Assembly (NCBI RefSeq): GCF_000970455.1
Contig: NZ_LAJG01000042.1
Location: 342,107 to 406,106 of the forward strand
Direction: 5' to 3'
Origin: Devosia soli
GTDB lineage: Bacteria > Pseudomonadota > Alphaproteobacteria > Rhizobiales > Devosiaceae
Length of the DNA stretch: 64,000 nucleotides
Shown: positions 52,285 to 60,983 of the stretch, piece by piece
How the letters are laid out: every line of letters begins with the position of its first letter
How positions within the stretch are numbered: the stretch's first letter is position 1
Notes under the pieces: generated by a model
What the model was told of the DNA's origin: nothing
Databases searched by the model: none
What the model saw: only the letters and a program-made list of their open reading frames with translations
Position numbers and translations under genes: made by a program

Positions 52285-52405
52285 GACACCCCCTCCCTGC
52301 CTCCCCCATCAAGGGGGAGGTGCAGGGCCGGTGGGTGGGATAGGCTTGTGCCAGAAACTGGATGCGACACCTCCCCCCTTGTCGAGGAGGCTGGGAGGGG
52401 GGACA
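52285..52405. repeat. Intergenic palindromic element (121 bp) between cdd and the PNP gene
   Basis: The left arm (52285-52322) and right arm (52368-52405) are imperfect inverted repeats of about 38 bases built from CCCCCTCCCTGCCTCCCCC and its complement. The left arm itself contains a perfect CCTCCCCC-ATCAA-GGGGGAGG hairpin. It resembles the element at 47976-48090 in base composition, hairpin-in-arm design and location between salvage genes. It almost fills the 154-bp spacer. Confidence 0.85.
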
Positions 52406-52408
52406 TCG

Positions 52409-52813
52409 TCATTTGCCGAGGAACTCCGGCCCAAAACTGTGCGGCAAGAGCTGTCCCAGTGTCTGCACAAGCGGCGCTCCATCGACTCCATGCGAGATCA
52501 CCTCAACATCGAGATCGGCGAATTCGCGGATGCGTTGGCGGCAGCCGCCGCAGGGGGTGACGGGATTGGCGCCGGGGCCGGTGACGTAGATACGCGTGAT
52601 GCGGCGGGCGCCGCCGGCGATCATGGCGGCGATAGCTGAGGTTTCGGCGCAATTGCCCTGCGGGTAGGCGGCGTTTTCGATGTTGCAGCCCGAATAGATC
52701 TTGCCGTCATCGGCAAGGATGGCGGCGCCGACCTGGAAATTCGAATAGGGCGCATAGGCCTTGGCGCGGATGGCTTCGGCGGCGGCGAAGAGGGATTTAT
52801 CAGTATCGGTCAT
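52409..52813 (-). CDS. cdd: Cytidine deaminase
   Basis: The 134-aa zinc enzyme deaminates cytidine and deoxycytidine to the uridines, feeding the phosphorylases. The catalytic CDA motifs are NCAETSAIAAMI (zinc Cys and general Glu) and PCGGCRQRI (two zinc cysteines). YSNFQVGAAILADDG and IYSGCNIENAAYP are substrate-binding segments. ATG 52813 is preceded by GAGGAG at eight bases, and the longer in-frame ATG (52858) is unlikely. It lies between the nucleoside permease gene and the PNP gene. Confidence 0.95.
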   Translation of the reverse strand: MTDTDKSLFAAAEAIRAKAYAPYSNFQVGAAILADDGKIYSGCNIENAAYPQGNCAETSAIAAMIAGGARRITRIYVTGPGANPVTPCGGCRQRIREFADLDVEVISHGVDGAPLVQTLGQLLPHSFGPEFLGK

Positions 52814-52865
52814 TTGTTTGTTCTCCTCTCGCCGATGATCGGCGCTGCGCTTCAACACACCAGAC

Positions 52866-52935
52866 TGTCATCTCAGGATCCAACTTGATCTCAGGATGGG
52901 ACCCGGCCTTCGCCGGTGTGACAACCGAATTTCGG
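52866..52935. repeat. Extragenic REP-like repeat
   Basis: The spacer contains the direct repeat ATCTCAGGAT (52870 and 52888) and the hairpin CCGGC-CTTC-GCCGG (52903-52916). Its minus-strand translation contains VTPAKAGSHPEI, a peptide seen wherever this class of proteobacterial extragenic repeat is translated. It is not part of either flanking gene and is a probable dispersed intergenic element. Confidence 0.55.
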
Positions 52936-52960
52936 GCAATCACGTGCCCTTGTGCTGGCG

Positions 52961-53929
52961 CTACCGCTCCTTCGTGTACGGCACGCCACCCGCCTTGGGG
53001 CCAACTGCCTTGCCGATGAAGCCGGCGAGGAGCACGACTGTAAGAACATAGGGCAGAGCCTGGATGGCCTGGACGGGGACGACGCCGATGACCGGCAACT
53101 CGAAATTCTGCAGACGGATCTGCAGGGCATCGAGGAAGCCGAAGAGGAGGCAGGTAAACATGGCGGGGACCGGTTTCCACTTGGCAAAGATCAGTGCTGC
53201 AAGGGCGATATAGCCCTTGCCGGCGGTCATATTGTTGCCGAAGCCCGAGCCTTGGGCGATCGAGAAGTAAGCGCCGGCCAAACCGCAGAGAAGGCCGGTG
53301 ATGATGATGGCCTGATAGCGCTGCTTGACCACCGAAATGCCGGCGGTGTCGACCGCTTTGGGATTTTCACCCACGGCACGAAGACGAAGGCCGAAGCGGG
53401 TGCGATAGAGCACGAATGCCGTCACTGCCACCATGATGAAGGCGACATAAACGAGAATATAGTGGCCAGAAATCAGCTCGGAATAGATCGGGCCAAGTAT
53501 GGGCACGCCTGAAAGTTCATTGGCGAAGGGCAGCGTGATGGGCGAGAAGCGGCCGCCTTCGGAGAGTGCTGGCGTACGACCACCCTGGCTGAACCAGGTC
53601 TGGCCGAGGAAAGTCGTCATGCCGGCCGCGAGCATGTTGATGGCAACGCCCGCGATCAACTGATTGCCCTTGAGCGTGATGGCGGCAGCGCCCTGGAGCA
53701 GCGTCGTCGAAAGCGACACGGCCATGCCAGCGAGAAGGCCGAGCCAGGCGGAGCCGGAAATGGCGGCGACGGCACCGGCCGCGAAAGCGGCGGCCAGCAT
53801 CTTGCCTTCAAGGCCGATGTCGAAAATGCCGGCCCGTTCCGAATAGAGCCCCGCCAAGCAGGCGAGGAGGAGCGGCGTCGAAAGACGGATCGTGGCATCG
53901 AGGACGGAGAGAATGACGGCGAGATCCAT
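52961..53929 (-). CDS. Nucleoside ABC transporter permease (second subunit)
   Basis: The 322-aa protein has about eight or nine membrane helices of the branched-chain amino acid/ribose permease fold (BPD_transp_2). ERAGIFDIGLEGKMLAAAFAAG, LKGNQLIAGVAINMLAAGMTTFL and RAVGENPKAVDTAGISV are conserved in YufQ/NupC-type nucleoside permeases. ATG 53929, 1 bp after the previous stop, is chosen; the longer frame upstream has non-membrane sequence. It is coupled with the partner permease. Confidence 0.92.
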   Translation of the reverse strand: MDLAVILSVLDATIRLSTPLLLACLAGLYSERAGIFDIGLEGKMLAAAFAAGAVAAISGSAWLGLLAGMAVSLSTTLLQGAAAITLKGNQLIAGVAINMLAAGMTTFLGQTWFSQGGRTPALSEGGRFSPITLPFANELSGVPILGPIYSELISGHYILVYVAFIMVAVTAFVLYRTRFGLRLRAVGENPKAVDTAGISVVKQRYQAIIITGLLCGLAGAYFSIAQGSGFGNNMTAGKGYIALAALIFAKWKPVPAMFTCLLFGFLDALQIRLQNFELPVIGVVPVQAIQALPYVLTVVLLAGFIGKAVGPKAGGVPYTKER

Positions 53930-53930
53930 C

Positions 53931-55061
53931 TCAGCTCTCCGGCTTGGCGGTCGAAACCGCAATGGCTTCGGATTTCTGCTCGGGCGAGAGCAGCATGAAG
54001 GCGCGTTCGAGCGAGGGGCGGAAAAGCCCTTCCATGGCACCGGTAAAAAGAATGACCAGGGCCTGGATCACGACGATCATTTCGCGGGTGATGCCGGGAA
54101 TGACGAACTGCAATTCCTGCCCGCCTTGATAGAGCGCGCCAAAGAGAATGGCGGCGAGCGCAATGCCGATCGGGTGATTGCGGCCCATGAGCGCGACGGC
54201 GATGCCGACAAAGCCAGCGCCGGCGACGAAATCGAGCACCAGACGGTTTTGCACGCCCATGACTTCATTGATCGCCACCATGCCGGCAAGGGCGCCGGAA
54301 ATGGTCATGGTGATCATGATCATCTTCGAGTTCGAAATACCGGCATAGCGCGAGGCCGTCGGATTGGCGCCGAGGACGCGCATGGCATAGCCGAACTTGG
54401 TGTGCCAGATCAGGATATAGACGCCAATCAGCGCGGCGATGGCGATGACGATCGAGAGATTGACTGGGGAATAGCCGAAGAAGGAGAAGAACTGCCGGAG
54501 TTGCGGCACGCGGCCGGCGACCTCGATGGTTTCGGATTCCGGAGCCATGGTCGACGCGGGTTTGAGCACGCGATTGACCATGTAGACCATCAGCGCCGAG
54601 GCGATGAAATTGAACATGATGGTGGTGATGACGACGTGGCTGCCGCGCTTGGCCTGGAGCCAGCCGGGCACGAAGGCCCAGAAGCCACCGACGGCGCCGG
54701 CCGCGATGACGGCCAGCGGCATGGCGATGAGCCAATGGGTCTGGTCGAGCGCGAGGGCAACGACTACGGCGCCGAGACCGGCGACATAGGCCTGGCCATC
54801 GCCGCCGATATTGAAGAGCCCGGCGTGGGCGGCAACGGCCACCGCAAGACCGGTAAAGATGAAATTGGTGGCGTAATAAAGCGTGTATCCAAATCCATCG
54901 CCATAGCCGAAGGCGCCATAAAGGATGACCTGAATGGCATGAAACGGATTTTCGCCGACGAGCAGCACGACAAGGCCCGAGACGAGGAAGGCGAGAAGAA
55001 GGTTTAGGGCCGGCAGGAGGGCGATATCGGCCCAGCGCGGTAGAGGTCTATGTGCGCTCAT
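53931..55061 (-). CDS. Nucleoside ABC transporter permease (first subunit)
   Basis: The 376-aa permease is the larger subunit, YufP/NupB-like. NLLLAFLVSGLVVLLVG forms the first helix, HAGLFNIGGDGQAYVAGLGAV, VITTIMFNFIASALMVYMV and RVLGANPTASRYAGISNSKM are family signatures. It has an extra periplasmic loop of about 60 residues compared with its partner. The ATG overlaps the ATPase stop (ATGA), so the three transport subunits are made together. Confidence 0.93.
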   Translation of the reverse strand: MSAHRPLPRWADIALLPALNLLLAFLVSGLVVLLVGENPFHAIQVILYGAFGYGDGFGYTLYYATNFIFTGLAVAVAAHAGLFNIGGDGQAYVAGLGAVVVALALDQTHWLIAMPLAVIAAGAVGGFWAFVPGWLQAKRGSHVVITTIMFNFIASALMVYMVNRVLKPASTMAPESETIEVAGRVPQLRQFFSFFGYSPVNLSIVIAIAALIGVYILIWHTKFGYAMRVLGANPTASRYAGISNSKMIMITMTISGALAGMVAINEVMGVQNRLVLDFVAGAGFVGIAVALMGRNHPIGIALAAILFGALYQGGQELQFVIPGITREMIVVIQALVILFTGAMEGLFRPSLERAFMLLSPEQKSEAIAVSTAKPES

Positions 55062-56680
55062 GGAAGAGGTCCCTGTTCGGCAATGCCGATGGTGCGGGGC
55101 GCGGTCTTGTTGATGCCGGCCATCATCAGGCCGAGTTCGCCTTCAGTTGCAGTTGCCGGATCGGCTTCGCCGACGATGACGCCATCGAACATGACGAGGA
55201 TGCGATCGGCGAGGGAGCGGATTTCATCGAGCTCGACGGACACGAGCAGGATCGCCTTGCCCTCGTCGCGCATCTTGATGATTTCATTGTGGATGAATTC
55301 GATGGCGCCGATATCGACGCCGCGGGTCGGCTGACCGATGACCAGCACGTCCGGGTCCTGCTCCATTTCGCGGGCGAGGACGATCTTTTGCTGATTGCCG
55401 CCAGAAAAGAGCGATGATTTCAGATTGATATTGGCTGGGCGGACGTCAAAGAGCTTGACCTGATCGGCGGCTGCCTTTTTAGCGGCGGCGATATCGAGGA
55501 AAGCGCCCGAGCCATAGGCGGGCTTGTCGTGATAGCCGAGAATGGCGTTTTCCCATTCCTGGAAGGTCGTAACGAGGCCCATGCGCTGGCGGTCCTCGGG
55601 CACGTGGGCGAGGCCAGCCTGGCGAGCGCGTGCCGCTCCATCATCGCCTTCGAGCGAGAGCGGCTTGCCGTTGAGAACAACGGTGCCCGATTTCTGATCG
55701 CGCATGCCGGTGATGGATTCGAGCAATTCGGACTGGCCATTGCCTGAAACGCCGGCAATGCCGACGATCTCGCCGGCGCGGATGGCAAAGCTGACATCCT
55801 TGACGCGGGTGACGCCCATATCGTCGGCAACGACGAGATTCTGGACTTCCAGGAGGGTCTTGCCTGGGTTGGCGGCGGTCTTGTCGACGCGGAGGAGCAC
55901 GCGGCGGCCAACCATGAGTTCGGCCAGTTCTTCGGGACTGGTTTCGCTGGTCTTGACGGTCGCGACCATCTGGCCCTGGCGCATGACCGAGACATTATCG
56001 GTGATCGCCATGATCTCGCGCAGCTTGTGGGTGATGAGGATCACCGTCTTGCCCTGGGCGCGGAGCGTTTCGAGGACGCGGAAGAGGTCGTCGGCTTCCT
56101 TGGGGGTTAGGACGCCGGTCGGTTCGTCGAGAATGAGGGTTTCGGCGCCGCGATAGAGCGCCTTGAGGATTTCGACGCGCTGCTGCTGGCCGACCGAAAT
56201 ATCCTCGATGATGGCATCGGGATCGACTTCGAGCCCATATTCCTTTTCGAGCCGGTCGAGTTCCTTGCGAGCGCGATTGAGGCTGGGCTTGAGGAAGCCG
56301 GAATCTTCGGCGCCGAGGACGATGTTTTCGAGGACCGAGAAATTGTCGACCAGCATGAAATGCTGGTGCACCATGCCGATGCCAAGCGCGAGCGCCTGCC
56401 GGCTGTCGGCGATATTGGCTTCGGCGCCATTGACACGGATCGTGCCGCTGTCGGCCGTGTAGAAGCCATAGAGGATGGACATGAGCGTGGATTTGCCCGC
56501 GCCATTCTCACCCACGATGCCGTGGATGGTGCCGCGTGCAATTTTCAGATCGATGTCCTTGTTGGCGTGAACGGCGCCGAACCGCTTGTTGATCTTTTCA
56601 AGCTCGATCGCCCAGCCATTGGCTGGTGCGGATGCAGCGGCCGTTTCCGGCCGCTGCGTGTTCATGGAGTTCTCACTCAT
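55058..56680 (-). CDS. Nucleoside ABC transporter ATP-binding protein (double ATPase)
   Basis: The 540-aa protein has two fused ATPase domains, as in sugar and nucleoside importers (RbsA, YufO). Domain 1 has Walker A GENGAGKSTL, signature ISVGQQQRVEILKAL and Walker B LILDEPTGVLTP. Domain 2 (from about 275) has the altered Walker A GVSGNGQSELLESI and the signature LFSGGNQQKIVLAREM. The loss of the lysine in the second Walker A is usual for this family. It follows the bmp-like gene by 9 bp. Confidence 0.94.
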   Translation of the reverse strand: MSENSMNTQRPETAAASAPANGWAIELEKINKRFGAVHANKDIDLKIARGTIHGIVGENGAGKSTLMSILYGFYTADSGTIRVNGAEANIADSRQALALGIGMVHQHFMLVDNFSVLENIVLGAEDSGFLKPSLNRARKELDRLEKEYGLEVDPDAIIEDISVGQQQRVEILKALYRGAETLILDEPTGVLTPKEADDLFRVLETLRAQGKTVILITHKLREIMAITDNVSVMRQGQMVATVKTSETSPEELAELMVGRRVLLRVDKTAANPGKTLLEVQNLVVADDMGVTRVKDVSFAIRAGEIVGIAGVSGNGQSELLESITGMRDQKSGTVVLNGKPLSLEGDDGAARARQAGLAHVPEDRQRMGLVTTFQEWENAILGYHDKPAYGSGAFLDIAAAKKAAADQVKLFDVRPANINLKSSLFSGGNQQKIVLAREMEQDPDVLVIGQPTRGVDIGAIEFIHNEIIKMRDEGKAILLVSVELDEIRSLADRILVMFDGVIVGEADPATATEGELGLMMAGINKTAPRTIGIAEQGPLP

Positions 56681-56689
56681 GCCGAGCGC

Positions 56690-57694
56690 TTAGAGCGGGC
56701 AGGTAGAATCGGTGGTGTAGTCGTGGACCTCAACGTCACCGGCGATGATCTTGGCCTTGTAGTCTTCGGCCGCGGCAGTCATTTCCGGCGTGATGAGGGC
56801 TTCATTGTATTCATCCACGGCATAGCCGACGCCGTCATTGGCAAGGCCGAGAACGGTCAGGCCTGGCTTGAAGGTCGCATCATCGGCAGCTTCCGTCAGC
56901 GCGTTCTGGACGGCAACGTCGACGCGCTTGAGCATCGAGGTCAGGACCGAACCGGGCTGGAGGTAGTTCTGGTTGGAATCGACACCGATCGAGAACTTGC
57001 CAGCGTCCTTCATGGCCTGGAGAACGCCGAGGCCCGAGCCACCGGCTGCTGCGTAAACGACGTCTGCGCCGGCATCGACGGCAGCCTTGGCGAGTTCGCC
57101 AGCGGTCACCGGGTCATTCCAGGCGGCAGGCGTGGTGCCGGTGTAGTTCTCGATCAGCTTGATATCGGGGTTCACGGCCTTGGCGCCCTGGGCATAGCCG
57201 CAATAGAACTTGTGGATCAGCGGAACGTCCATGCCGCCGACGAAGCCGACCGTACCGGTTTCGGACTTCATGGCCGCAAGAACGCCGACGAGGAACGAGC
57301 CGGTGTGCTCGTCGAACAGGATCGACTGCACGTTGGGCGCATCGACGACGGTGTCGATGACGACGAAATTGGTATCGGGGAATTCCGAGGCGACGGCGGT
57401 GAGCGCGGCGGTCCAGGAGAAGCCGGCCATCACGATCGGGTTGGCGCCCTGACCGGCAAAGCGGCGAAGGGCCTGCTCGCGCTGCGCATCGTTCTGCAGT
57501 TCGAGATCGAGGAAGTTGCCGCCAGTTGCGGCCTTCCAGGCTTCGGCGCCATTGTAGGCTGCTTCGTTGAACGACTTGTCGAACTTGCCGCCGAGGTCAT
57601 AGATCACGGCCGGATCGGCCAAGGCAGCGCCGGTCAGGATCGCGCTCAGGGCAATGCCACCGGTCAGAGCCTTGGTGAGGGTTGAGAATTTCAT
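56690..57694 (-). CDS. BMP-family nucleoside-binding lipoprotein-like protein
   Basis: The 334-aa substrate-binding protein belongs to the BMP/PnrA family, which binds purine and pyrimidine nucleosides in the periplasm. A signal peptide (MKFSTLTKALTGGIALSAIL, cleavage near ALA-D, residue 26) is followed by PAVIYDLGGKFDKSFNEAAYNGAEAWK, the nucleoside-binding N-terminal segment, and later VIDTVVDAPNVQSILFDEHTGSFLVG and KRVDVAVQNAL. ATG 57694 with GGGAGA upstream is the start. There is no lipobox cysteine, so it is likely soluble. It is the first gene of the nucleoside operon. Confidence 0.94.
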   Translation of the reverse strand: MKFSTLTKALTGGIALSAILTGAALADPAVIYDLGGKFDKSFNEAAYNGAEAWKAATGGNFLDLELQNDAQREQALRRFAGQGANPIVMAGFSWTAALTAVASEFPDTNFVVIDTVVDAPNVQSILFDEHTGSFLVGVLAAMKSETGTVGFVGGMDVPLIHKFYCGYAQGAKAVNPDIKLIENYTGTTPAAWNDPVTAGELAKAAVDAGADVVYAAAGGSGLGVLQAMKDAGKFSIGVDSNQNYLQPGSVLTSMLKRVDVAVQNALTEAADDATFKPGLTVLGLANDGVGYAVDEYNEALITPEMTAAAEDYKAKIIAGDVEVHDYTTDSTCPL

Positions 57695-57875
57695 GGATTT
57701 AGTCTCCCTGTCTGACATCGTGTGGCCTGGCACCCCCTCGGGGCCAGTCCCAATGTCCTAACAAAGAATAAAATCGTTGAATGACCCGCCCCGCAAGAGG
57801 GATCGGCTATTATTTTTCCGGATGGTCAAAATTCTCGGGGAGATATTCTGTCACCCGAGGGCAACAGGCAATTGA

Positions 57876-58004
57876 CTACCAGCGCGCAAGGATCGCCTGG
57901 AACTGCGTGCCGAGATCGACATCGGCGTAAAGCACGCAAAGAACGGCGACGGCGGCTATGAGATAAAGCGCGATACCATCGCGCGTCCGGCTGGTCATAT
58001 TCAT
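57876..58004 (-). CDS. Putative small single-pass membrane peptide
   Basis: A 42-codon frame encodes a Met-Asn-Met-Thr-Ser-Arg start, one hydrophobic helix (IALYLIAAVAVLCVLYADV, about 13-31) and a short end. The composition is convincing for a one-pass inner-membrane peptide, but the ribosome binding site is poor. It lies in the 412-bp gap between the nucleoside operon and the CoxG-like gene. No homologue is recognised. Confidence 0.4.
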   Translation of the reverse strand: MNMTSRTRDGIALYLIAAVAVLCVLYADVDLGTQFQAILARW

Positions 58005-58106
58005 TTTGAGACAAATTGCAAATGTTGACAGGCGTGTCTCTAACGCTCGGGCCGGGTCGGGATTGTGGCCGCCCCGGGGCAAAGTTTTCTTATGGTGAAC
58101 CGCCGG

Positions 58107-58571
58107 TTAATCCTGGGGCAGTGGCGTGACCGCGATGCCCGCGGCGGCGCCGAAACGCTCGAAAAAGCCATCGATGATGCGCTGCGCCGAACTGCCGATG
58201 ATCGCCTTGCCGAGCTTCATGATCTGGCCCGAAGCGCCGCCATCGGCCCGGAAGGTGAGGATGGTGTCGGGACCTTCATCGATAAGGGCGACATCGGCGC
58301 TGCCTTCGGCAAGGCCCATGAAGCCGCCCTTGCCGCGGCCGGAAAGCGTGTAGCTTTCTGCCGGGACGATATCGGAAAGCGCGAGTTCGCCCTTAAAAGT
58401 CGGCTGCATGACGCCGAGGTTGACCTTGATTTCGAGGTCGAGCGTGCCGGGGCCGGACCAGTCGATATGGCTGCAGCCAGGGATGGCGGCCTTGAGCATG
58501 GTGGGGTCGTTCAGCGCCTCCCAGATGCGGGCGCGCGGGGCGGACATGAGATAGCGGCCACCGAATTCCAT
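58107..58571 (-). CDS. CoxG-like SRPBCC protein
   Basis: The 154-aa protein is a carbon monoxide dehydrogenase subunit G-type SRPBCC domain. FGGRYLMSAPRARIWEALNDPTMLKAAIPGCSH is the CoxG N-terminal motif, followed by LEIKVNLGVMQPTFKGELAL, GFMGLAEGSADVAL and ILTFRADGGASGQIMKLG. CoxG itself anchors CO dehydrogenase to the membrane. No coxMSL or other molybdenum hydroxylase genes are nearby, so this is a stand-alone member whose role may be lipid binding. ATG 58571 is chosen to match the domain start. Confidence 0.85.
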   Translation of the reverse strand: MEFGGRYLMSAPRARIWEALNDPTMLKAAIPGCSHIDWSGPGTLDLEIKVNLGVMQPTFKGELALSDIVPAESYTLSGRGKGGFMGLAEGSADVALIDEGPDTILTFRADGGASGQIMKLGKAIIGSSAQRIIDGFFERFGAAAGIAVTPLPQD

Positions 58572-58792
58572 TAGGCCTGAACCCCGCCACAAAGGCGTCG
58601 CGGCGACGTCATAAAATTGAGCAAAATCATGGTGGCGGACCCCAGTCTTTACGTGCGGCTTTTTCGCACCAATATGGACTAAATAGTTGCGGGAGCGAGA
58701 CGATGCAATTGTCAGCAGAGGCTTCACGCGCAATCTAGGGTGCATGGGCACCCCATGGCCTGACGGGCCGCCAAATGGACAGGGAGCGATCG

Positions 58793-60010
58793 ATGACCGA
58801 CCAAGTGACCACCGCACCGCAGAGCACTTCCAGCGTCGTGACGGAACGGCCGCTGCAGTATCTCGATAAGGCCGTCAACGCCATCCGCGACCTCGGCATC
58901 TGGCCCGAACAGCAGGGCGAGCAGCCGATCACCGGACTGTTGAGCCAGATCACCGAACTCGACCAAACGCGCGTCATCCTGATCGGCCGCACGCTTTCCC
59001 AGGCGAGCGCCTTTAACGAAGTGGTGCGCGAGCAGGTCGCCGCCATGAAGATCGGCGAGCGCTACGAAGAGATCACCAAGGGCTTCGATTCCATTCGCGA
59101 CGATGCCAAGATGCTGGTCGACCAACTTGCCGACAACAAGCTCGACATGATGGAGCGCGTCTCGAACGTCTGGATGAAGGTGAGCCGGGGCGATATCGCC
59201 ACGCGCTTCAACTCCATTCGCGACACTTACCTCGCCGTCACCAAGGACACCAAGGACCAGATCGATCGCGAGCAGATCATCCTCGAAGCCTATCGCGATT
59301 TCCGCGGCGCCCTGAAGCAGGCCGAAGTGATGGCACTCGAAGTGCTGCACACGGCCGAACAGCGGCTCGAGGAAAAAAAGAACGTTCTGCAAAAATCCGC
59401 CGATGAACTGGCCGCCTATGCCGGAACGGTCCCGGCTGACCGGGCGCGCCTCGAAATGGCGCGCGACGAGCGCCTCCGCGAGATGCAGAACGAAGAAAAG
59501 CGCTATCAGATCGCCAAGGACCTCTCGGACAACCTGACCATTTCCTACAATACTTCGGAAGTGGTGATGGCGCGGCTGATGCAGACGACCAATGCCAAGG
59601 AACGGGTCTATCAACAGTCGATCTCGTTCTTTTCGACCAATGAAACGGTGCTGACGGCGCTTTCGGCGTCCTTCACCGGCATGTTCGGGCTCAACGAATC
59701 CACCCAGACGCTGAACGCGATGAAGGAAGGTATGTCGAAGAGCCTCGAAACGCTCTCCGAAATCGGCGACAAGGTGCAGGAAGAAGCGGTCAAGGCCGGC
59801 TATGGCCCGACGGTGCGGGCCGATGCGGTCAAAAAGCTCGTCGATAGCGTCGTCAACTTCCAGGAAAAAAGCCGCACCATCATCAACGAGATGCGCCTGG
59901 CTTCGACCAAGAACTCGGCCGAAATCCGTGACGCCGTCGAAGACGGCAAGCGCCGGCTTGCGACATTGGCGGCAGAGGGCAATGCCCTCTTGCTCGAAAC
60001 CAAGAACTGA
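58793..60010 (+). CDS. Uncharacterised helical protein, first gene of a three-gene operon
   Basis: The 405-aa protein has no signal peptide or membrane helix. It begins with ATG 58793 after AGGGAG. A short Thr/Ser-rich head leads into RPLQYLDKAVNAIRDLGIWPEQQGEQPITGLLSQITELDQTR, followed by a long alpha-helical body with heptad-like segments (QREQIILEAYRDF, ALEVLHTAEQRLEEKKNVLQK). No catalytic or nucleotide-binding motif is present. The second half contains a less charged region with SISFFSTNETVLTALSASFTGMFGLN. I recognise no characterised family with certainty; distant resemblance to TelA/KlaA-type coiled proteins is only an impression. Confidence 0.85.
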   Translation: MTDQVTTAPQSTSSVVTERPLQYLDKAVNAIRDLGIWPEQQGEQPITGLLSQITELDQTRVILIGRTLSQASAFNEVVREQVAAMKIGERYEEITKGFDSIRDDAKMLVDQLADNKLDMMERVSNVWMKVSRGDIATRFNSIRDTYLAVTKDTKDQIDREQIILEAYRDFRGALKQAEVMALEVLHTAEQRLEEKKNVLQKSADELAAYAGTVPADRARLEMARDERLREMQNEEKRYQIAKDLSDNLTISYNTSEVVMARLMQTTNAKERVYQQSISFFSTNETVLTALSASFTGMFGLNESTQTLNAMKEGMSKSLETLSEIGDKVQEEAVKAGYGPTVRADAVKKLVDSVVNFQEKSRTIINEMRLASTKNSAEIRDAVEDGKRRLATLAAEGNALLLETKN

Positions 60011-60040
60011 CAGGGCCAGGTGGAGAAATAGGCCCAGAGG

Positions 60041-60979
60041 ATGAGTGACGCGACGGCCAAGACGGCTGCCCCTCTCGATGAAGTCATGCTGGCGATGGAC
60101 GTGGTGGATACACTGCGCCATCGGCAGGATCTCGTGACCCGTGAGCTCGATGGCTCGGCGCGCGAGGCGCAGCTAATCGAGCGCCTGCGCGAGATTTATC
60201 GCCAGCAGGGCATCGAAGTACCGGATCACATTCTACGCGAGGGCGTCGAGGCACTCGCGCAAAGCCGTTTTGCCTACGATTCGCCCGCCCCGGGCCTCAA
60301 GACCAGCCTCGCCCGGCTTTATGTGTCGCGTCAGCGCTGGGGCCGTCCGGTCGTGTTTGCGCTGGGAGCGATCCTCGCGCTGGGGGTTGGCTATTTTGGC
60401 GTATACCAGCCGATCGCGGCAAACAGGGCGCATCAGGAACAGGTCGAACTGACCGAAGGCCTGCCGGCGCAGATGGATGCGCTTTACCAAACCATTTTCG
60501 ATGAAACCAAGGTGCAACAGGCAGTGGTCGAGGCCGATGCGCTGGTCAAGCGCGGCAAGGCCTTTGCTGCCGAGGGCAACCGCACCGGGGCGGAAGACGT
60601 CATCACGGACTTGACCGCGCTTCGCGACCGTTTGCGCCAGGAATATGTGGTTCAGGTCGTCAATCGCTCAGGAGAACAATCGGGCTTCTGGACCTTTCCC
60701 GAAATCAACACCGACGCCACCAATTACTATCTCGTCGTCGAAGCGCGCGACCCGGACGGCAATGTCCTGAGCCTGCCGATCCTCAACGAGGAAACCGGGC
60801 AGACCGAGACCGTTTCGGTCTGGGGCCAGCGCGTGCCCGAGAGCGTCTATAATGCCGTGGCAGCCGATAAGCGCGACGATGGCATCATCCAGGCCAATGA
60901 AGTGGGCCGGAAATCCGACGGCTTTCTCGATCTTGAATATCTGATGCCCGTGCTCGACGGCGCACTGACCCAGTGGTGA
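60041..60979 (+). CDS. DUF6384-like single-pass membrane protein with EF-hand-like loop
   Basis: The 312-aa protein has a cytosolic N-terminus (1-100) of helical character (MLAMDVVDTLRHRQDLVTREL, EAQLIERLREIYRQQGIEVPD), one membrane helix (GRPVVFALGAILALGVGYFGV, about 101-121), and a periplasmic domain of about 190 residues. The periplasmic part begins helical, then turns to strands (YYLVVEARDPDGNVLSLPIL). Residues 276-287, DKRDDGIIQANE, fit the 12-residue EF-hand loop at positions 1, 5, 6, 8 and 12, but position 3 is Arg. The gene is 4 bp from the next; all three are surely cotranscribed. The DUF6384 assignment is from memory. Function is unknown. Confidence 0.8.
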   Translation: MSDATAKTAAPLDEVMLAMDVVDTLRHRQDLVTRELDGSAREAQLIERLREIYRQQGIEVPDHILREGVEALAQSRFAYDSPAPGLKTSLARLYVSRQRWGRPVVFALGAILALGVGYFGVYQPIAANRAHQEQVELTEGLPAQMDALYQTIFDETKVQQAVVEADALVKRGKAFAAEGNRTGAEDVITDLTALRDRLRQEYVVQVVNRSGEQSGFWTFPEINTDATNYYLVVEARDPDGNVLSLPILNEETGQTETVSVWGQRVPESVYNAVAADKRDDGIIQANEVGRKSDGFLDLEYLMPVLDGALTQW

Positions 60980-60983
60980 TGGC

